Below, in pieces: positions 1 to 4,557 of a stretch of 6,162 nt of DNA. The notes under the pieces were generated by a model that saw only the letters and a list, made by a program, of their open reading frames with translations, was not told the origin of the DNA and searched no databases. The stretch comes from Lysobacteraceae bacterium (GTDB lineage: Bacteria; Pseudomonadota; Gammaproteobacteria; Xanthomonadales; Xanthomonadaceae). The number at the start of each line of letters is the position of its first letter. Positions within the stretch are counted from its first letter, which is position 1. The translations under genes were made by a program, and so were the position numbers. Location of the stretch: contig DNXT01000454.1 in the NCBI GenBank assembly GCA_003505795.1, positions 1 to 6,162 on the forward strand, given 5' to 3'.

Positions 1-102
1 CAGTTCGGCCTCGCTGGCCGAGTCGGCAGCCGATGCCGGCACGGCCGCGGCCAGGGCGGCGCCCACGGCCACGGCGAGCGCGGCATGACGGATGTGGTTC
101 AT
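1..102 (-). CDS. Exported protein of unknown function, N-terminal 34 codons only
   Basis: Only the start of this gene is present; it runs off the left edge. The ATG at 102-100 is preceded on the minus strand by GGGAGAG about six bases upstream, a good ribosome binding site. The 34 visible residues form a typical Sec signal peptide: MNHIRH as the charged n-region, a long Ala/Leu/Val core, and PASAA-D as a likely signal peptidase I site around residues 25-26. What follows (DSASEAEL) is the beginning of the mature chain and is not diagnostic. The gene starts 57 bp after the stop of the secreted hydrolase on the same strand, so the two are probably cotranscribed and both products leave the cytoplasm. 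A polysaccharide-active or other hydrolytic enzyme would fit the neighbour, but nothing visible proves this. Confidence 0.8.
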   Translation of the reverse strand, partial: MNHIRHAALAVAVGAALAAAVPASAADSASEAEL

Positions 103-159
103 TCGGTTCTCTCCCGGATATCGGATCGTTGGCAATGCAGGTTCGGCGGGCGGCAAGGC

Positions 160-1197
160 TCAGTCGCCTTCCGACTCGGCGCTGTGCGCGGGTGCTTCCT
201 CGTTCGCCGCCGGCATGCCCTCCGGCCCGCCTGAGTCCAGCGGCGCCAGGCGCTTGGGCGGCGCCCCGAGGAAGTCGTGGCTGCGCGCCCAGTTGGCGAA
301 CAGGCGCGGCCACTGCGCCACCAGCGAACCCGGCTTGCCCAGGCCCCAGCTGTGGCCGCCCTTCTCGAACAGGTGCAGTTCCACCGGGATGCCGGCGGCA
401 TGTGCGGCCTGGTACATCGCCACGCTGTGGCCGACGTCGACGGTCGGATCGTCCACCGCCTGGGCCAGGAACACCGGCGGCATGTCCTTGCGCACGTGCG
501 CCTCGACCGAATAGGCCTCGACCGCGTCGGCCTGGGTACCCAGCTCGCGGCGCGAGCGGGTCTTGTCCAGCGGCGCCCGCAGCGACACCACCGGATAGAC
601 CATCGCCAGGAAGTCCGGCCGTGCCGACTGCCGATCGGCCGCATCCACCGCGGGATAGAAATCGGTATCGAACCGGGTGCCGATCACCCCGGCCAGGTTG
701 CCGCCGGCGGAGAAGCCGATCACGCCGATCCTGTGGGGATCGACGCCGAGCTCGGCCGCCTTGGCGCGCATCAGCCGCATCGCGCGCTGGCCGTCCTGGA
801 ACGGCGACACGGCGCTCCAGCCGTCGGCCGGGAGCCGGTAGTAGACCACCGCGGCGGTGACACCGATCGACTGCAGCCATTGCGCCGTGGGACGCGCCGC
901 GCCGCCGATCTGGATGCGGAAGTAGCCGCCGCCACCGTAGATCACCACCGCCGTGCCGTTGGGATGCTCGGGCCGGTAGATCTCCATGCGCGCATCGCCG
1001 ACGTTGGAGACCGCGCCGCGCGCGCTGCCCTCGGTGCCGAGCTTCTCCGGCCCTTGCGTGGCCTGCGGCCAATGGTTTTCCGGCCACAGATGCACCAGTT
1101 CCGGTCCGGCCGCCTGCGCCTGCGCCGCGCCGCCGGCCAGAACGCAGGCCAGCAGCCCCCCCGCCAGCCTGCGGCCAGCCACTCTGTCGATGCTCAT
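160..1197 (-). CDS. Secreted alpha/beta-hydrolase, acetyl(xylan)-esterase-like
   Basis: A 345-residue protein, probably exported, with the serine-hydrolase fold of the COG0657/BD-FAE group, whose members often remove acetyl or feruloyl groups from plant polysaccharides. Residues 1-29 look like a signal peptide (RR near residues 9-10, hydrophobic core, AQA-A cleavage site near 29/30). The oxyanion-hole strand reads VVIYGGGGY (84-92), where many relatives have PGGGY or HGGG. The nucleophile elbow is GFSAGG with Ser163. Asp250 in VDDP and His282 in GGHSWG complete a plausible triad. The VVYYRLP segment (118-124) is also typical. The tail after about residue 310 is Pro/Ala/Glu-rich and probably disordered. 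The start at 1197 was chosen because GGGAGGGG lies just upstream and a signal peptide follows; the reading frame stays open farther upstream (to 1482, overlapping dctA), but that stretch looks non-coding. Substrate specificity is not readable from sequence. Confidence 0.85.
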   Translation of the reverse strand: MSIDRVAGRRLAGGLLACVLAGGAAQAQAAGPELVHLWPENHWPQATQGPEKLGTEGSARGAVSNVGDARMEIYRPEHPNGTAVVIYGGGGYFRIQIGGAARPTAQWLQSIGVTAAVVYYRLPADGWSAVSPFQDGQRAMRLMRAKAAELGVDPHRIGVIGFSAGGNLAGVIGTRFDTDFYPAVDAADRQSARPDFLAMVYPVVSLRAPLDKTRSRRELGTQADAVEAYSVEAHVRKDMPPVFLAQAVDDPTVDVGHSVAMYQAAHAAGIPVELHLFEKGGHSWGLGKPGSLVAQWPRLFANWARSHDFLGAPPKRLAPLDSGGPEGMPAANEEAPAHSAESEGD

Positions 1198-1237
1198 GAT
1201 TTCCCCTCCCGTTGCGGGATCGTTCTTTGCGCTTGGC

Positions 1238-1284
1238 GGCAGCCCGCCGCGCGGGCGGCTGCCCCTGGAGGACGCTCCGCGTCC
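1238..1284. repeat. Two adjacent short inverted repeats between dctA and the hydrolase gene
   Basis: The 193-bp gap (1198-1390) holds two small dyads. In the first, GGCAGCC (1238-1244) pairs with GGCTGCC (1257-1263) around a GC-rich centre. In the second, GGACGC (1270-1275) pairs with GCGTCC (1279-1284) around a three-base loop. Neither is followed by a T-run on the minus strand, so they are not convincing intrinsic terminators for dctA. They would lie in the hydrolase leader or promoter region. No clear promoter boxes are visible in the gap. Confidence 0.45.
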
Positions 1285-1390
1285 GTTCGTCCGTCCCTGA
1301 TCCGCACCGGGCACGATCGCCCGCGCGGACTCCTGCCGATCGGCGACCGCCGCCGCCGGAAACCGGCCGGCGGGCGCCTCCGCTTCCCCG

Positions 1391-2755
1391 TCAGTCGGGG
1401 CTCTTGTCGTCGACCCCGATGCCGGCGGCCACGACCGCCATGCCGCCATGGGGGGCGACGAACGCATCCTCGCCCTGGTCAAGCACCCGCTTGAGCTGGT
1501 CGCGGTCCAGCGCGCCTTCCCAGCGCGACACCACCACGGTGGCCACCGCGTTGCCGATGAAGTTGGTCAGCGAGCGGCACTCGGACATGAAGCGGTCCAC
1601 GCCGAGGATCAGCGCCATGCCGGCCACCGGCACCTCCGGCACCACCGCCAGGGTCGCGGCCAGGGTGATGAAGCCGGCGCCGGTCACGCCGGCGGCGCCC
1701 TTGGAGCTGAGCATCGCCACCAGCAGCAGCGCGATCTGGTGGCCCAGGGTCAGCTCGGTGTTGGTGGCCTGGGCGATGAACAGCGCCGCCAGGGTCATGT
1801 AGATGTTGGTGCCGTCCAGGTTGAACGAGTAGCCGGTCGGCACCACCAGGCCCACCACCGACTTGGCGCAGCCGGCCTTCTCCATCTTCTCCATCAGCGA
1901 CGGCAGCGCCGACTCCGACGAGGAGGTGCCCAGCACCAGCAGCAGCTCGGCCTTGAGGTAGCGGATCAGCTTGATCACCGAGAAGCCGCACAGGCGCGCG
2001 ACCAGCCCCAGGATCACCAGCACGAACAGCAGCGAGGTCACGTAGAACGAGCCCACCAGCCAGGCCAGGTTGACCAGCGACTGCACCCCGTACTTGCCGA
2101 TGGTGAAGGCGATCGCGCCGAACGCGCCGATCGGGGCGGCGCGCATCAGGATGTGCACCAGGCGGAACACCGGGGCGGTCAGCGCCTCCAGGAAATCCTG
2201 GATCGGCCGGCCGCGCTCGCCCACCAGCGCCAGCGCGATGCCGAACAGCACCGCCACGAACAGCACCTGCAGGATGTTGTCGCCGACGAACGGGCTGATC
2301 AGGGTCTTGGGGATGACGTCCATCAGGAACCCGACCAGGGTCAGCTCGTGCGACTTCTCCACGTAGCTGTGCACCGCGCTCTGGTCCAGGTCGGCCGGGT
2401 TGATGTTCATGCCCGCGCCCGGCTGCACCACGTGCGCCACGATCATCCCGACGATCAGCGCCAGGGTGGAGAAGAACAGGAAGTAGATCATCGACTTGGC
2501 GAATACCCGGCCGACTTCCTTGAGGTGGGTCATGCCGGCGATGCCGGTGACGATGGTCAGGAAAATGACCGGGGCGATGATCATCTTCACCAGCTTGATG
2601 AAGGCGTCGCCCAGCGGCTTGAGCGACTCGGCGAAGGCCGGCTCGAAGTGGCCCAGCGTGGCGCCCAGCACGATCGCGACGATCACCTGGAAATACAGCT
2701 GGCGGTAGAACGGCACGGGCGCCGTGGTGCGGCGGACGGGGGTGCTGACGTGCAT
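1391..2755 (-). CDS. dctA: C4-dicarboxylate:cation symporter DctA
   Basis: Inner-membrane secondary transporter of the DAACS/SLC1 (GltPh-fold) family that imports succinate, fumarate and malate with protons or sodium. It has 454 residues against roughly 430 for the E. coli protein; the excess is a short polar N-terminus and a C-terminal tail after about residue 425. Family signatures are intact: the HP1 serine-rich tip SSSES (278-282), the helix-7 motif PTGYSFNLDGT (306-316), whose 'PTGYSFNLDGT' form marks DctA rather than glutamate carriers, the HP2 tip SSKGAAGVTGAGF (350-362), and helix 8 with D387, R394, N398 and N402. Start at 2755: GGAG lies seven bases upstream on the minus strand. The frame is open to an earlier ATG at 2866, but that region is the shared control region. 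The gene diverges from the porin gene, and a DctB-like kinase follows the porin, which fits regulated dicarboxylate uptake. Confidence 0.95.
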   Translation of the reverse strand: MHVSTPVRRTTAPVPFYRQLYFQVIVAIVLGATLGHFEPAFAESLKPLGDAFIKLVKMIIAPVIFLTIVTGIAGMTHLKEVGRVFAKSMIYFLFFSTLALIVGMIVAHVVQPGAGMNINPADLDQSAVHSYVEKSHELTLVGFLMDVIPKTLISPFVGDNILQVLFVAVLFGIALALVGERGRPIQDFLEALTAPVFRLVHILMRAAPIGAFGAIAFTIGKYGVQSLVNLAWLVGSFYVTSLLFVLVILGLVARLCGFSVIKLIRYLKAELLLVLGTSSSESALPSLMEKMEKAGCAKSVVGLVVPTGYSFNLDGTNIYMTLAALFIAQATNTELTLGHQIALLLVAMLSSKGAAGVTGAGFITLAATLAVVPEVPVAGMALILGVDRFMSECRSLTNFIGNAVATVVVSRWEGALDRDQLKRVLDQGEDAFVAPHGGMAVVAAGIGVDDKSPD

Positions 2756-2783
2756 GGAACGGCTCCGGTAGGGATGCGGGGAC

Positions 2784-2802
2784 GGCGCCGGCGGGCGCCC
2801 GT
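2784..2802 (-). other. GC-rich hairpin in the dctA leader
   Basis: GGCGCC (2784-2789) and GGCGCC (2794-2799) are self-complementary hexamers around a four-base loop. One or two further pairs are possible across a bulged C at 2800. It would lie in the 5' untranslated region of dctA, 30-50 bases before the ATG. No riboswitch class is recognised. Confidence 0.3.
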
Positions 2803-2804
2803 AC

Positions 2805-2857
2805 CCTGCCTTTTGTAGCCCAGCGGCGGCCCGGAGCAGATAACCTATTGGTACTAC
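2805..2857 (-). promoter_or_regulatory. Candidate activator-dependent dctA promoter with dyad operator
   Basis: On the minus strand a -10-like TACAAA (2817-2812; 4 of 6 to TATAAT) would start transcription near 2805. No recognisable -35 exists at the right spacing. Instead, an AT-rich island (2841-2858) carries ACC-TATT-GGT (2843-2852), followed by GTACTAC (2851-2857). The dyad centre is about 42.5 bases upstream of the predicted start, the usual place for a class II activator. The half-site TACCAAT (minus strand, 2853-2847) fits the loose NarL-family heptamer TACYNMT. The nearby kinase belongs to a type often paired with NarL/LuxR-family regulators, so the link is attractive but unproven. 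The same island could also serve the divergent porin gene. Confidence 0.35.
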
Positions 2858-2891
2858 ACCTCCCATTCAGGCCCTTGACGGCCTTAGACTT

Positions 2892-2932
2892 CAGTCCGGC
2901 CCGACGCTGCCGTTACCGCTGCGTCCGGACTG
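2892..2932. repeat. Bulged inverted repeat in the dctA-porin divergent region
   Basis: CAGTCCGG (2892-2899) is exactly complementary to CCGGACTG (2925-2932). Inside it, ACGC (2904-2907) pairs with GCGT (2921-2924), giving 12 pairs interrupted by a one-sided CCCG bulge and closed by a 13-base loop. There is no T-run on either side. It may be an RNA structure in the porin leader or a protein-binding dyad. A weak -10-like TAGACT (2885-2890) lies just before it on the plus strand. Confidence 0.5.
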
Positions 2933-3043
2933 CGTTCCACCCGTTCCGCAGCACGATGGACCGCGCAAGTGCCCCTCCACCGCCTGCCCTGCAGACGCGC
3001 ACTTGGTTCCACTCCTCTTTTTTACTTGACGACGAAAATTCCA

Positions 3044-4213
3044 ATGCGCCATACCGCCCTGTTCACCGCCCTTCTCCTGGGCGTCGCCCCGCTGGCCGCC
3101 AGCGCCGCGAATTTCGACAACTGGCCGACCAAGTACAGCTTCGAGGACGGCACCGAGCTCGCCGCCACCGCCAATTTCGCCTACGACTACAACGACTTCT
3201 CCGGCGACGACCGCCTGGAGGACAAGGACTTCATGCGCCGCAAGGAGTTCGGCGCCACGCTGAAGAAGAAGGGCGTCTACGACGCGATGGTCTACTTCGA
3301 CTTCCAGACCGACACCTGGCTGGACGTGTTCTTCCGCTTCGAGACCAAGGCCCTGCTCGGCAAGGACTACGGCCGCGTCCGCCTGGGCTACATGAAGACC
3401 CCGGTCGGCCTGGATTCGGTGACCAGTTCGCGCGCCACCAGCTTCCTGGAAGTGGGCCTGCCGTCGCAGGCGATCTACGAAGGCCGCCGCACCGGCGTGG
3501 AGTGGGTGCTGGAGCGTCCGCAGTACCTGCTGCAGGTCGGCGCCTACGGCGGCAAGGACCTGCAGGGCGACAACCCGGGCACCACCCAGGCGGTGCGCGC
3601 GGTGTGGACCCCGTTCAAGGCCGCCGGCGACGTGCTGCACCTGGGCGTGGCCGCCTCGGTGGAGAACCCGCGCGGCTACCACAACGGCCTGGACGTGAGC
3701 TTCCCGCCGGCCGCGCGCGTGCGTGCGCGCCCGGAAGCCGGCCTGACCGACGTGCGCCTGGTCGACTCCGGCAACCTGACCGGCGTCGACCAGATCCAGC
3801 GCGTCGGCCTGGAGCAGATCTGGATCCACGGTCCGTTCTCGATCCAGAGCGAAGCGCTGCAGATGAAGGTCACCCGCGACAACGGCCTGCCCGACTACAC
3901 CGCCGACGGCGGCTACGTCTACGGCAGCTGGGTGCTCACCGGCGAGTCGCGACCGTACGCGGCCGGTGCGGTGGCCAACATCAAGCCCGCCAACGACTAC
4001 GGCGCGGTCGAACTGCTGGCCCGCTACAGCACCCTGGACCTGAACGACGCCGGCATCGCCGGCGGCCGCCAGAACGCCTGGACGCTGGGCGCCAACTGGT
4101 ACCTGACCAGCCACTTCAAGTTCCAGGCCAACTACGTCAACGCCGACGTGAAGCGCGCCGGCGTGCACACCAAGCCCGACATCGTCGAGCTGCGCGCGCA
4201 GGTGATGTTCTGA
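3044..4213 (+). CDS. Outer-membrane porin, OprO/OprP (phosphate-selective porin) family
   Basis: A 389-residue outer-membrane beta-barrel protein of the Porin_O_P family. Residues 1-21 are a signal peptide ending ASA, with mature ANFDNW. The chain alternates short amphipathic strands and polar turns throughout and ends in VELRAQVMF, whose terminal Phe is the usual barrel-insertion signal. Family-like segments include GRVRLGYMKTPVG (near 113-125), GRRTGVEW, and late in the protein GAVELLARYSTLDLND plus WTLGANWYL. Pseudomonas OprP and OprO import phosphate and polyphosphate, but family membership does not fix the solute. Divergence from dctA and proximity to a DctB-like kinase suggest a dicarboxylate or general anion channel here (inference). 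The start at 3044 gives the signal peptide, but no strong Shine-Dalgarno precedes it, only a weak GACGA about nine bases upstream. A T-rich stretch lies at 3018-3023. Confidence 0.88.
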   Translation: MRHTALFTALLLGVAPLAASAANFDNWPTKYSFEDGTELAATANFAYDYNDFSGDDRLEDKDFMRRKEFGATLKKKGVYDAMVYFDFQTDTWLDVFFRFETKALLGKDYGRVRLGYMKTPVGLDSVTSSRATSFLEVGLPSQAIYEGRRTGVEWVLERPQYLLQVGAYGGKDLQGDNPGTTQAVRAVWTPFKAAGDVLHLGVAASVENPRGYHNGLDVSFPPAARVRARPEAGLTDVRLVDSGNLTGVDQIQRVGLEQIWIHGPFSIQSEALQMKVTRDNGLPDYTADGGYVYGSWVLTGESRPYAAGAVANIKPANDYGAVELLARYSTLDLNDAGIAGGRQNAWTLGANWYLTSHFKFQANYVNADVKRAGVHTKPDIVELRAQVMF

Positions 4214-4224
4214 CCTTGCTTGAA

Positions 4225-4250
4225 GGCCCCTCTCCCCACGGAGAGGGGCT
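4225..4250 (+). terminator. Stem-loop after the porin gene, terminator-like and part of a common intergenic repeat type
   Basis: CCCCTCTCC (4227-4235) pairs perfectly with GGAGAGGGG (4240-4248) around a CCAC loop. A G-C and a G-U pair extend the stem to 11 pairs. It begins 12 bases after the porin stop. There is no U-tract, and GGGGTGAGGGG follows. Stem-loops of this sequence style recur between genes in Xanthomonas and related genomes (general knowledge, not checked here). It may stabilise the 3' end or attenuate read-through into the kinase gene rather than act as a classical intrinsic terminator. Confidence 0.55.
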
Positions 4251-4255
4251 GGGGT

Positions 4256-4416
4256 GAGGGGCGCCGCAGGCAACCGACAGCAGCGATGGCGATGAACGCG
4301 TCGCCACGCGCCAGCCCTGGCGAACCATCGCAGAGCATGTCCGAATTGTTTGCCGTTCGGGCGCGTGGCGAGGCGTTTGTCGTGGCGGCCGCCGTCAGTC
4401 TCCTGCGGCGCCCCTC
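4256..4416. repeat. 161-bp imperfect palindrome with 57-bp arms
   Basis: The left arm (4256-4312) and the reverse complement of the right arm (4360-4416) align without gaps and agree at 44 of 57 positions. The outer 15 bases are identical (4256-4270 with 4402-4416), and the inner 17 differ at one base (4296-4312 with 4360-4376). Symmetry continues weakly towards the centre: 4319-4328 and 4345-4354 match at 8 of 10. Conservation concentrated at both ends of the arms is what a folded element or small mobile repeat (MITE- or REP-like) would show. No target-site duplication is apparent. It fills most of the gap between the porin and kinase genes, and no convincing protein is encoded in it. Confidence 0.65.
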
Positions 4417-4451
4417 GTCCGCTTCTGCGGGGCATCTCGCTTCGCGCCCCG

Positions 4452-4472
4452 GCCCGGCGCAGCGCGCCGGGC
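4452..4472. repeat. Perfect 9-bp GC hairpin upstream of the kinase gene
   Basis: GCCCGGCGC (4452-4460) and GCGCCGGGC (4464-4472) are perfectly complementary around an AGC loop. There is no T-run after it on either strand. It lies about 80 bases before the kinase start and outside the larger palindrome. It could end stray transcription or simply be part of the same repeat-rich spacer; the rest of 4417-4542 shows nothing recognisable. Confidence 0.45.
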
Positions 4473-4542
4473 GTTCCGGCGTGTGCGAGCCGGGGGCCCG
4501 CAGGCAAAACGCCTTCATCCCAATGGAAGAGGCGAGTCGCCG

Positions 4543-4557
4543 CATAATCCCCGCATG
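4543..4557 (+). promoter_or_regulatory. Candidate -10 box giving a leaderless kinase mRNA
   Basis: CATAAT (4543-4548) matches five of six bases of the TATAAT consensus in otherwise GC-rich DNA. Counting its last base as -7 puts +1 exactly at 4555, the A of the kinase ATG. There is no Shine-Dalgarno at usable distance; the nearest purine run, GGAAGA (4525-4530), is about 25 bases away. No good -35 is visible at 16-19 bp spacing. This suggests a weak or regulated promoter and leaderless translation. Confidence 0.4.

Noticed and set aside
1198..1482. Upstream start at 1482 extending the hydrolase by 95 residues
   Set aside because: It would overlap the 3' end of dctA and bury the signal peptide; 1197 has a strong Shine-Dalgarno.
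1448..2818. 456-codon plus-strand open frame opposite dctA
   Set aside because: It has a His/Gln/Asp/Arg-rich composition typical of an antisense shadow; dctA has all family motifs.
2756..2866. Upstream ATG at 2866 extending DctA by 37 residues
   Set aside because: The extension is not DctA-like, covers the candidate promoter, and the ATG at 2755 has a ribosome site.
2756..3043. Sigma-54 promoter for dctA or the porin
   Set aside because: No TGGCAC-N5-TTGC-like element was found on either strand.
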